Origin: Candidatus Saccharimonadia bacterium
GTDB taxonomy: Bacteria; Patescibacteriota; Saccharimonadia; Saccharimonadales; Saccharimonadaceae
DNA length: 5,550 nucleotides
Reading direction: 5' to 3'
Assembly: GCA_023257055.1 (NCBI GenBank)
Contig: JALRDG010000001.1
Coordinates: 1 to 5,550 of the forward strand
A program made the position numbers and the translations under genes. Positions within the stretch are counted from its first letter, which is position 1. Every line of letters begins with the position of its first letter. Under the pieces are notes generated by a model that saw only the letters and a program-made list of their open reading frames with translations, had not been told where the DNA came from and made no database searches. Below, piece after piece: positions 1-5,550 of this stretch.

Positions 1-645
1 TCGGGCTGGACGACTTGCACGCTGCTTTACCTTCTGCTTATAACGCGTAGCGGCGTTTTCACGCTGATGATCAATAAGTTCTTTCTGCGGCTGGATAATT
101 ACATATGGCACACCAGTATCATCTAGCGCATCTACAATTGCCTGTCCGTTGTAACGGTCCGGAGCGGCCGTGACCATTTCGGCAACGATGTTATCGACAA
201 TAAGCAGTGATTCATTTTCCTCTGCCTTGTGGACACCAGTTCCCTCAAGAATCGTCGCACCATTCTCATTTACGGACAATACACGACTTCCGCCTTCGCT
301 ACGGTACGCAAATCCGTCTGCCGCGTTAACGACGACGGCACCATTGGCACCCTTCTCACTATCAGAACGAAGTCGATTTGCAACTTTTTGCGCTGGCAGT
401 CCTTCGACGTTTTGCGAGGTGATGTTTTTATCGACGAACAGAACATCAGACGAAAGGCCGTAAATATTTTTTTCGGCCCGTATTAAATTGTTATCGAACA
501 AGTCTTCGTCACCTACCGCAAAGACATCTGGTACGTAATCACCACCCAAGACATGACGTCCAAGCGTTGAGCCATCTTTGACGTCGAGAATTTTAGTTTT
601 TTCAGTTCGTTCTGCTGTTTGTATCTGTTCGGGAGCAATCGTCAT
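1..645 (-). CDS. Degenerate PP2C-like domain protein, C-terminus beyond window (partial)
   Basis: An open frame of 215 codons begins at ATG 645 and runs off the left edge without a stop. The start is supported by a Shine-Dalgarno sequence AAGGAAAG at 650-657, 7 nt before the ATG. I recognise no named family with certainty. Residues about 79-153 read like a weakened PPM/PP2C phosphatase. Residues 80-90 (VEGLPAQKVAN) sit where PP2C enzymes have DGxGG..aGevAs, but the metal-binding Asp is replaced. Residues 102-133 resemble the central strands (GAVVV..ADG.AYRS, then VLSVNENGA), and residues 146-153 (SLLIVDNI) resemble the LL..SDGL strand with its Asp kept. Residues 172-184 (DALDDTGVPYVII) could be the terminal DNvTvvv strand. 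The visible C-terminal end is basic (RYKQKVKQR). The domain is shared with the gene at 739-2679. No signal peptide or membrane segment is visible. Coding is clear; the fold is inference, and catalytic loss is a guess. Confidence 0.8.
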   Translation of the reverse strand, partial: MTIAPEQIQTAERTEKTKILDVKDGSTLGRHVLGGDYVPDVFAVGDEDLFDNNLIRAEKNIYGLSSDVLFVDKNITSQNVEGLPAQKVANRLRSDSEKGANGAVVVNAADGFAYRSEGGSRVLSVNENGATILEGTGVHKAEENESLLIVDNIVAEMVTAAPDRYNGQAIVDALDDTGVPYVIIQPQKELIDHQRENAATRYKQKVKQRASRPAR

Positions 646-649
646 ATTA

Positions 650-657
650 CTTTCCTT
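650..657 (-). promoter_or_regulatory. Ribosome binding site of the 1-645 gene
   Basis: The minus strand reads AAGGAAAG, a good Shine-Dalgarno match, with 7 nt between AAGGA and the ATG at 645. It fixes the start of the left-edge gene. Confidence 0.75.
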
Positions 658-668
658 ATGTTTTCATC

Positions 669-697
669 ATAGTAGCATAAACGTGACAAAAAAGCAA
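669..697 (-). promoter_or_regulatory. Predicted sigma70-type promoter of the 1-645 gene, overlapping a terminator
   Basis: On the minus strand TTGCTT (697-692) lies 17 nt before TACTAT (674-669), which is preceded by an extended -10 TGC. The predicted transcript would start near 662, giving a leader of about 17 nt that just contains the Shine-Dalgarno. The -35 hexamer lies inside the last bases of the upstream gene's terminator stem and its T tract. The same arrangement recurs at 2705-2734. Predicted from sequence only. Confidence 0.5.
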
Positions 698-717
698 GCC
701 CCTGGTAAACGAGGCTT
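688..717 (-). terminator. Intrinsic terminator of the 739-2679 gene
   Basis: The minus strand forms a 7-bp stem (717-711 with 702-696, including one U-G pair) around an 8-nt loop, followed after GC by six T residues (693-688). It starts 22 nt after the TAA stop at 739. It is weaker than the infB terminator at 2725-2755 but has the same layout. Confidence 0.7.
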
Positions 718-738
718 TACTTCTGACTGTTCAGTAGA

Positions 739-2679
739 TTAGGATGCTAGACCGTAAGCTTCTGGATTGGCGTACCGCACAATGAGCTCCTTGGCTTCAT
801 ATGGCAGCTTGCCATTTTCTGTCATAAGCAAACCCCAGCCATCGTAACGGTGATAGGCCAGCCCCATGTCATTCAATTCGCTCATTAGGGCATAGTTATT
901 ATGCATGGCATATTGCTTATTTGGGTCAGTCATCCCTAGTTCGGTGAGTGTTTCGTCGAAGGTCTGCAGCCAGCCCTCACCCCAGACAATCACTTCGGCC
1001 GGCGACCCTTGAAGTGACTCTACCGCAGTTGCCACGTCACCTGACGGTACTTGAGGAGCGCTGTTGCCGTCGACTTGAACTATTTCTTGGTACGTATCCG
1101 CAATAAGATCAAGTGCCCAGGATGGCATCGTACCGTCTGGCGTCATTCGAATCCCCCACTCTTCATATAACGATGGGTCGTGATAGGCTAGCTTCCCGGC
1201 CTCCAGTTGCTGCATCAGCGCGGAATCATTAAGAAGCTTCTCCTGCACTTCGCAGTCGGTAATACCCATTTGACGAAAGGTATCATACCAGCCTTCGCCA
1301 GGAGTAATTGTCCGCACGTCCTGCGTATAGTCTCGGTCGACAGACGGTGGTATTTCAACGCCAGTCTCGGGAGGCTCGGGTGCGGGCAGCTCCACTTCCG
1401 GTGGCGCTGGCACGGACAAATCAGCTTCGGGAATGTCTGGCGCTTCAAGGAATGGCGGCACGTCGCCATTCCAAGTTGGCGGCACGTCGACATCTAGCCG
1501 CGGGTCTTCCGGGATAGGAATTTCCGGGTACGAACAGTAATCTTCTGGTAGTCCAAGGTTTTGGTTAGCTTCTGGCGATGGACACAGCGGATCTACTTCG
1601 GGTTCCTGGAAATCAATGTCCGGCGCACGTAGCCCGTCGAGACCGAGCGCCTCAACGACGCCGCCATTATCATGTGCCCATTTTGCAAACAATAAAGCAC
1701 CGAGTACCGCAGCGCCACCAAGCGCAACTGCTGCCGCGGTACGTCGACTTCGGCGGCGCTCGTATGCTTCGTCCGTTTCATTTTCACGACGGTCGGTATG
1801 TTTTAGCCGATTCTTTAAGAAGAACATATGTGTTCCGGCCGCTGCCGCTCCGCCGGCCAGCATAGCACCCAGTTTACCACCACGGCGCTTCGATCGACTG
1901 CGTTCGTTATCTGGACCGACAGTCATATTATCTTCGTCGTATGTATACCGAGCATGTGGCGTACTGCGGATTTGGCTTGCCGCCAAACCTGTAGCCGCGA
2001 CCGGTACCGCTGCGGCAGCCCACGGCGGCGTACCGTTGCGCTTTTGACGCATAGTACGAGCAGCCGTCATTGCTGACACCACCTGCTCCGGAAAGTACAC
2101 CGATGCATAGCTTGTGTCTTGACCGAGAAGTCCTTCTTCGATCGATCGCCAATTATCAAGCCCTGGCTCATTGCACATACGTGTCGCTGTCCCCGTATCG
2201 ACGATCGTCAATACATCGCCAGGCTGTGGCTCGTAAACACCTGTCGGCGCTTCATGGCTGATCGGTCGAGAAGAGTTGCCGTTGACGAGCATAACATGAC
2301 GGTCTGCTTCGAGGTGACTACGATACGCCACGCCATCCTCTGCTGTCACAATTGCCGCTCCACGTGACTTATTGATTGCACTGTCGATATGCAGTGCTTC
2401 AGCGGCCTTTTCGGCCGTCATACCCATGAGTGATACTGGCAAGCTTTTGTCGCCAACTGCCCGCTCGTCGTCACCAGCAATAATGACCACTCGTTCATTT
2501 GCGATTACTTGTTTACTTGATTCCGGTGCCTGGACGTATGTCGGAGGTAAATCTGCCCCTTCCTTACGCCGGAACACCTGCCGGCCATTCATGCGTTCAT
2601 GAATGAATTCTCCCAGCTTTGTATTTCGCCAACCTTCCCCACGCTCTCGGTCTGTACGTTTTTCTGTCGTTTCGCGCAT
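739..2679 (-). CDS. Membrane protein with PP2C-like N-domain, Pro-rich stalk and two C-terminal GEGW repeats
   Basis: A 646-residue protein of no family I can name. Residues 1-45 are charged. Residues about 60-168 match the 1-645 gene product: GAAIV.AEDGVAYRS at 107-121 and PGDVLTIVDTGT at 153-164, which resembles the PP2C LqPGD.LLL.SDGL strand. The expected DGMGG motif is replaced by a region around SLMGMTAEKAAEAL (83-96), so the domain looks like a pseudophosphatase. Ala-rich hydrophobic segments lie at 221-237 (weak), 269-288 (moderate) and 313-332 (strong, preceded by RRRSRR). By the positive-inside rule the C-terminus would be outside. Residues 352-450 form an acidic, proline-rich stalk with two cysteines (366, 382). 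Two related modules follow at 461-530 and 567-637. The frame is open up to ATG 2760, but that start lies in the infB terminator and ATG 2709 lies in the predicted -10. ATG 2679 has AGGA 7 nt upstream. The gene has its own promoter and terminator. Coding is clear; function is unknown. Confidence 0.85.
   Translation of the reverse strand: MRETTEKRTDRERGEGWRNTKLGEFIHERMNGRQVFRRKEGADLPPTYVQAPESSKQVIANERVVIIAGDDERAVGDKSLPVSLMGMTAEKAAEALHIDSAINKSRGAAIVTAEDGVAYRSHLEADRHVMLVNGNSSRPISHEAPTGVYEPQPGDVLTIVDTGTATRMCNEPGLDNWRSIEEGLLGQDTSYASVYFPEQVVSAMTAARTMRQKRNGTPPWAAAAVPVAATGLAASQIRSTPHARYTYDEDNMTVGPDNERSRSKRRGGKLGAMLAGGAAAAGTHMFFLKNRLKHTDRRENETDEAYERRRSRRTAAAVALGGAAVLGALLFAKWAHDNGGVVEALGLDGLRAPDIDFQEPEVDPLCPSPEANQNLGLPEDYCSYPEIPIPEDPRLDVDVPPTWNGDVPPFLEAPDIPEADLSVPAPPEVELPAPEPPETGVEIPPSVDRDYTQDVRTITPGEGWYDTFRQMGITDCEVQEKLLNDSALMQQLEAGKLAYHDPSLYEEWGIRMTPDGTMPSWALDLIADTYQEIVQVDGNSAPQVPSGDVATAVESLQGSPAEVIVWGEGWLQTFDETLTELGMTDPNKQYAMHNNYALMSELNDMGLAYHRYDGWGLLMTENGKLPYEAKELIVRYANPEAYGLAS
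769..981 (-). repeat. Protein repeat, copy 2 (residues 567-637 of the 739-2679 product)
   Basis: This codes the second GEGW module. It begins GEGWLQTF, continues with LGMTD, ALM and GLAYH, then GWGLLMTENGKLP and a C-terminal helix-like EAKELIVRY. It aligns with copy 1 without gaps over a 30-residue core (13 identities), with a 3-residue insertion after GEGWxxTF and a 2-residue deletion before WG. The family is not recognised. It ends 9 residues before the protein's C-terminus. Confidence 0.75.
1090..1299 (-). repeat. Protein repeat, copy 1 (residues 461-530 of the 739-2679 product)
   Basis: This codes the first GEGW module: GEGWYDTF, MGITD, SALMQQL, KLAYH, EEWGIRMTPDGTMP and the helix-like ALDLIADTY. 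A linker of about 36 residues, poor in large hydrophobics (QVDGNSAPQVPSGD at its start), separates it from copy 2. DNA identity between the copies is low, so this is an old domain duplication rather than a recent DNA repeat. Confidence 0.75.
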
Positions 2680-2686
2680 ACATACA

Positions 2687-2690
2687 TCCT
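2687..2690 (-). promoter_or_regulatory. Ribosome binding site that decides the start of the 739-2679 gene
   Basis: The minus strand reads AGGA with 7 nt to ATG 2679, the same spacing as in the paralogue's leader. Starts at 2709 and 2760 have no comparable site and overlap the predicted -10 or the infB terminator region, so 2679 is preferred. Confidence 0.6.
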
Positions 2691-2704
2691 GATTACTTTT
2701 ACCT

Positions 2705-2734
2705 AGCATAATATAGAAAGTCACAAAAAAGCAA
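2705..2734 (-). promoter_or_regulatory. Predicted promoter of the 739-2679 gene, overlapping the infB terminator
   Basis: On the minus strand TTGCTT (2734-2729) serves as a possible -35. It is followed after 18 nt by TATGCT (2710-2705), or after 15 nt by TATTAT (2713-2708), in an AT-rich stretch. The predicted start near 2698 leaves a leader of about 19 nt before ATG 2679. The -35 hexamer is formed by the distal end of the infB terminator stem and its T tract. The choice of -10 is uncertain. Confidence 0.45.
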
Positions 2735-2755
2735 ACCCTGCACGACACAGGGTTT
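2725..2755 (-). terminator. Intrinsic terminator of infB
   Basis: The minus strand forms a perfect 8-bp stem (AAACCCTG at 2755-2748 in complement sense, paired with 2740-2733) with a 7-nt loop, then GC and six T residues at 2730-2725. It starts 21 nt after the infB stop codon. It ends the rpsA-infB transcription block. Confidence 0.85.
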
Positions 2756-2775
2756 ACCATAGAGTCATCAGTGAA

Positions 2776-4548
2776 CTACGAAAGTGTTCGTTTGACAAGT
2801 TCACGAGTGAAGAACTCGAGTTTGTCACCTTCTTCAAGGAGGAGTTTCTTTTCGGTCTTCAGGCTTAGTCCACACATTTCACCTTCGAAAACTTCTTTTG
2901 CTTCCTGCTGTTGGCGTTGGACTTTTGTCACCTCGACTTCGGCAACCTTCTCGTCATCACGCTTTACGCGAACAAGCACATTCGGGACGACTTTGCCGCT
3001 GATTACTTCACCACCAGCAATCACTTCGTCTTTCATCGTACGGAAGATACCCTTTACGATGAGGCTACCAATTTCAGTTTCAACAACCTCAGGAGCAAGC
3101 AGTCCTTCCATGGACATACGTGCATCATCAAGCAGTTCATAAATTACTTTATAGAGGCGAATCTGTACTTTATCGCGCATAGCGAGACGCTTTACGGCAG
3201 GCGGGAGCTCAACATTGAAGCCATAAATAACCGTTCCGTCATTTGCTGCACGACGAACATCGTTTTCAGAGATATTACCAACGCCACTACTGACGATACG
3301 CATGGTCACCTGCCCGCCGGTCTCTACAAGACGTAAACTGTCCATGACAGAGGTTAGTGAACCCTGTACGTCGGCCTTGACGATAACGTTGAAATCTTCA
3401 GCATCATGCTTCTGATTCATCATCTTGAGAAGGTCAGCGCCTGTGACGTTCGTACTGGCAGCCTTGCGTTCGTTTTCAATACGAGCCGCAGCTACGCGAG
3501 TACGAGCTTCTTTTTCGCTCTTCGCAATACCGAAGGTGTCACCAAACTGTGGTAGCTCCTTAAAGCCAGTAACCGTAACCGGCGTAGATGGGCCAGCTTC
3601 CTTAAGAGTTTTTCCACGGAAGTCGAGCAGTGTACGAACTTTTCCGTAAGCCGTTCCAGCCACTAAGAAGTGACCAGGCTTTAGCTTGCCCTGCTGCACA
3701 AGCAGGCCAACTACTGAGCCGCGGCCTGTTTCCATATGAGATTCAATAACAAGGCCTTCGGCCGGTACGTCGACGTCAGCTTTCAGTTCTTCGATGTCGG
3801 CAACAAGCAGTACGGTGTCAAGAAGTGCATCAATGCCCTGACCAGTCTTTGCGCTGACTTCTACCATCGGTACGTCGCCACCCCAACCTTGTGCGTCGGC
3901 AATCACGCCATGTTCAGCGAGCTGCCCCATTACCATGCCGGGGTTAGCAGTTTCTTTATCGATCTTGTTGATCGCTACGACCATTTTTGCATTGGCATTA
4001 CGCGCAAATCGAATTGCTTCGATCGTTTGCGGCTTCACGCCATCGTCGGCAGCAACAACAATAATAACGACATCTGTCAGTGTCGCGCCATGCTGACGAA
4101 GTGCGGCGAATGCCTCATGACCGGGCGTATCGAGCAAGGTAATTGTTCGGTCATTCCGAACCGTCTGATAGGCGCTAATGTGCTGGGTAATGCCACCAGC
4201 TTCACCTTCAGTTGCTTTTGTTGCCAGCACTGCATCAAGTAGGCTAGTTTTACCATGGTCGACATGCCCCATCACCGCCACAATTGGCGGGCGCTCTACA
4301 GCCATATCCGACAGTTCACGTACTTGGCGAGTAATTACTTCGCCGCCTTCTTTTTTCTGAAGTTCAACGTCGAGTCCAAGTTCTTCGACGATAATGGTTG
4401 CCGTTTCAAAATCAATCCGTTGATTGATCGTCGCGACGATACCGTTCTTAAAAAGCTCCCCAATAAGAGTTGTAACAGGTAAATTCAGCGTTTCAGCGAG
4501 CTCACCTACGGTGATTGAATCGGCGATTTGTACTATTTTTTCTGCCAT
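2776..4548 (-). CDS. infB: Translation initiation factor IF-2
   Basis: This GTPase brings initiator fMet-tRNA to the 30S ribosomal subunit and promotes 50S joining; it is cytoplasmic. The 590-residue protein has an IF2_N-type helical domain at about 3-54. The G domain at about 87-250 has every GTP-binding motif: G1 GHVDHGKT (94-101), G2 GGITQHI (118-124), G3 DTPGH (140-144), G4 NKID (194-197) and G5 SAK (232-234). Domain II follows at about 260-350, then domain III with DVQGSL, and the C-terminal tRNA-binding barrel with the GEMCGL signature near the end. The start at ATG 4548 has an in-frame TAA just upstream, and AAGGAG lies 11 nt before it, a rather long spacing. E. coli IF-2 is 890 residues, so the long N-terminal extension is missing, as in many reduced genomes. 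Upstream is rpsA. Neither nusA (the usual upstream partner) nor rbfA (the usual downstream one) is adjacent. Confidence 0.98.
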   Translation of the reverse strand: MAEKIVQIADSITVGELAETLNLPVTTLIGELFKNGIVATINQRIDFETATIIVEELGLDVELQKKEGGEVITRQVRELSDMAVERPPIVAVMGHVDHGKTSLLDAVLATKATEGEAGGITQHISAYQTVRNDRTITLLDTPGHEAFAALRQHGATLTDVVIIVVAADDGVKPQTIEAIRFARNANAKMVVAINKIDKETANPGMVMGQLAEHGVIADAQGWGGDVPMVEVSAKTGQGIDALLDTVLLVADIEELKADVDVPAEGLVIESHMETGRGSVVGLLVQQGKLKPGHFLVAGTAYGKVRTLLDFRGKTLKEAGPSTPVTVTGFKELPQFGDTFGIAKSEKEARTRVAAARIENERKAASTNVTGADLLKMMNQKHDAEDFNVIVKADVQGSLTSVMDSLRLVETGGQVTMRIVSSGVGNISENDVRRAANDGTVIYGFNVELPPAVKRLAMRDKVQIRLYKVIYELLDDARMSMEGLLAPEVVETEIGSLIVKGIFRTMKDEVIAGGEVISGKVVPNVLVRVKRDDEKVAEVEVTKVQRQQQEAKEVFEGEMCGLSLKTEKKLLLEEGDKLEFFTRELVKRTLS

Positions 4549-4570
4549 TGCTATTTACGCTCCTTTTTAC

Positions 4571-4593
4571 CTGCTAGCCCTACTGGGGAGCAG
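4571..4593 (-). other. GC-rich hairpin in the rpsA-infB leader
   Basis: CTGCT and AGCAG arms (4571-4575 and 4589-4593) pair perfectly. After a 2-nt bulge, three G-C pairs (4578-4580 with 4586-4588) close a 5-nt loop. On the minus strand the hairpin is followed by GTAAAAAGGAG, not a T tract, so it is not a standard terminator. It ends 5 nt before the infB Shine-Dalgarno. It could affect infB translation or protect the transcript; no function is shown. Confidence 0.4.
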
Positions 4594-4623
4594 TTTATGT
4601 TCTGTTTGTATAGTTCGAATAAA

Positions 4624-5550
4624 CTACTTCTTCTTGTTAGCTAAGCTAAGAGAAATCTTGCGGTTGTCTTTGTCGATTTCAAGAACCGTGAAGTTCTTGC
4701 GTTCGTTTAGAGTAAAGACTTTTTCAGGGTCAGTACCATCACCACCAAGCTCTGATACATGTACCAGTGCTTCAACTGCTGGGCTAATCTGTACGAATGC
4801 ACCAAATGGTGTGATTCGAGTTACTGTTCCTTCTACGTCGTTGCCAGGTTTAAACTGCTCAACTTCATCAAGCCATGGATCTTGCGTTAGCTGCTTGATA
4901 GAAAGGTTCAAGCGATCCTTGTCGATAGCGATAATCTTCGCATCGATGTTCTGACCAACCTTTACGTAGTCACTTGGGTTGTTGACACGCTCCCAAGAGA
5001 TTTCTGAGATATGCACGAGGCCTTCAATACCTTCAACGTTGACGAAGACACCAAAGTCAACGACACCAGTGACCACGCCCTTGACGGTATCACCCACCTT
5101 GAGCTGCTCGAAGCGAGCTGCCAGGCCGTCCTTGATAGCTTCTTTCTCAGAGAAAATCAGCTTGTTAGCCTTGCGGTCTGCATCGAGGATGCGGACTTTA
5201 AGGCTCGTACCGACCAATGCATTCAGGCGCTGCAGAATTTCATCCTTGTCGCTTGAACCAACACGTGGGTAGTGTTCAGCAGATAGCTGTGAAACTGGCA
5301 GGAAGCCGCGTACACCTTCGTATTCAACCAGTAGGCCACCACGGTTTGCGTCGTATGGAGAAACATCGATGATTTCGCCGACGTCCATCTTCGCCGCCAC
5401 TTCGTCCCAACCGCGATCCTTCGCGGCCTTTCGGAGTGAAAGCAGTGAATAGCCGTTATCAAGCTCGGTGTCGACGACACTTGCCGTAACTTCGTCACCT
5501 TCTTTGAGTGTTCGCGAGAACCCGACTTCTCGGCGAGGCACGTATCCGAT
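4624..5550 (-). CDS. rpsA: 30S ribosomal protein S1 (5' end beyond window, partial)
   Basis: S1 binds mRNA with OB-fold S1 domains and helps place it on the 30S subunit. The 308 visible residues include the tail of one S1 domain (IGYVPRREVGFSRTLKEGD at 1-19) and three complete domains at about 57-138, 150-220 and 234-303. The third and fourth carry the classic DFGVFV...GLVHISE and PFGAFV...ALVHVSEL signatures. The protein ends in lysines before a TAG stop. A GTG at 5541 could be read as a start, but it falls inside a normal S1 strand (GYVPRRE) and the frame stays open to the edge, so it is internal. The complete protein probably has four domains, against six in E. coli S1. infB follows after 75 bp without a terminator, which suggests cotranscription. 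The S1 identity is strong; other multi-S1 RNA-binding proteins are less likely. Confidence 0.92.
   Translation of the reverse strand: MGYVPRREVGFSRTLKEGDEVTASVVDTELDNGYSLLSLRKAAKDRGWDEVAAKMDVGEIIDVSPYDANRGGLLVEYEGVRGFLPVSQLSAEHYPRVGSSDKDEILQRLNALVGTSLKVRILDADRKANKLIFSEKEAIKDGLAARFEQLKVGDTVKGVVTGVVDFGVFVNVEGIEGLVHISEISWERVNNPSDYVKVGQNIDAKIIAIDKDRLNLSIKQLTQDPWLDEVEQFKPGNDVEGTVTRITPFGAFVQISPAVEALVHVSELGGDGTDPEKVFTLNERKNFTVLEIDKDNRKISLSLANKKK

Noticed and set aside
170..463. Overlapping plus-strand open frames of 97 and 85 codons near the left edge
   Set aside because: They lie opposite the minus-strand frame 1-645, which has a promoter, a ribosome binding site and similarity to the next gene's product.
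1451..1470. A perfect 7-bp inverted repeat with a 6-nt loop
   Set aside because: It lies inside the coding sequence for the Pro-rich stalk and has no T tract; likely chance from repeated codons.
1453..1489. A 13-bp direct repeat (TGGCGGCACGTCG twice, 24 bp apart)
   Set aside because: It encodes two DVPP motifs within the Pro-rich stalk, so it reflects low-complexity protein sequence rather than a site or mobile element.
2629..2640. A third GEGW motif at residues 14-17 of the membrane protein
   Set aside because: Only four residues match; the following sequence (RNTKLGEFIHERM) does not align with the C-terminal modules.
3736..4242. A 168-codon open frame on the plus strand
   Set aside because: It is antisense to the IF-2 G domain, whose protein motifs are intact, and it has no recognisable protein character; a shadow frame.
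4424..4954. A 176-codon plus-strand frame across the infB-rpsA junction
   Set aside because: It runs antisense through two well-supported genes and their intergenic region; low-complexity Ser-rich shadow product.
5539..5541. GTG as the start of the S1 gene
   Set aside because: The upstream codons are in frame and continue a typical S1-domain strand; the gene extends past the window edge.

Overview
The window looks like a compact bacterial genome, most likely a member of the Candidate Phyla Radiation (Patescibacteria) and probably Candidatus Saccharibacteria (TM7). The reasons are a short IF-2 (590 residues) with almost no N-terminal extension, an S1-type ribosomal protein directly upstream of infB, very short intergenic gaps, and large membrane proteins of no recognised family beside housekeeping genes. 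The long frames contain no in-frame TGA and the visible stops are TAA or TAG. This fits the standard code and argues against the TGA-recoded Gracilibacteria/SR1 groups. The lineage call is inference from gene character, not from a marker search.

All genes lie on the minus strand, so transcription runs from right to left. From the right edge: (1) the 3' part of rpsA (4624-5550, its 5' end outside the window), with a partial and three full S1 repeats; (2) a 75-bp gap with a GC-rich hairpin; (3) infB (2776-4548), a complete translation initiation factor IF-2; (4) a 96-bp gap holding a strong intrinsic terminator whose U tract runs into a promoter; (5) a 646-residue predicted membrane protein of unknown function (739-2679); (6) a 93-bp gap built like the previous one; (7) a second, smaller protein (1-645, C-terminus outside the window) that resembles the N-terminal domain of its neighbour.

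The rpsA-infB half is a translation-initiation block, probably cotranscribed. The left half is the unusual part. Two consecutive, separately transcribed genes encode proteins whose shared domain resembles a degenerate PPM/PP2C phosphatase fold with the conserved DG(M/V)GG metal-binding motif missing. In the larger protein this domain is followed by Ala-rich membrane segments, an acidic proline-rich stalk, and two copies of a ~70-residue GEGW-type module predicted to lie outside the cytoplasm. The pair could be a signalling or surface system peculiar to this lineage, but its function cannot be read from the sequence alone. No tRNA, rRNA, CRISPR array, insertion sequence or other mobile element was seen, and no stretch over 300 bases lacks a gene.
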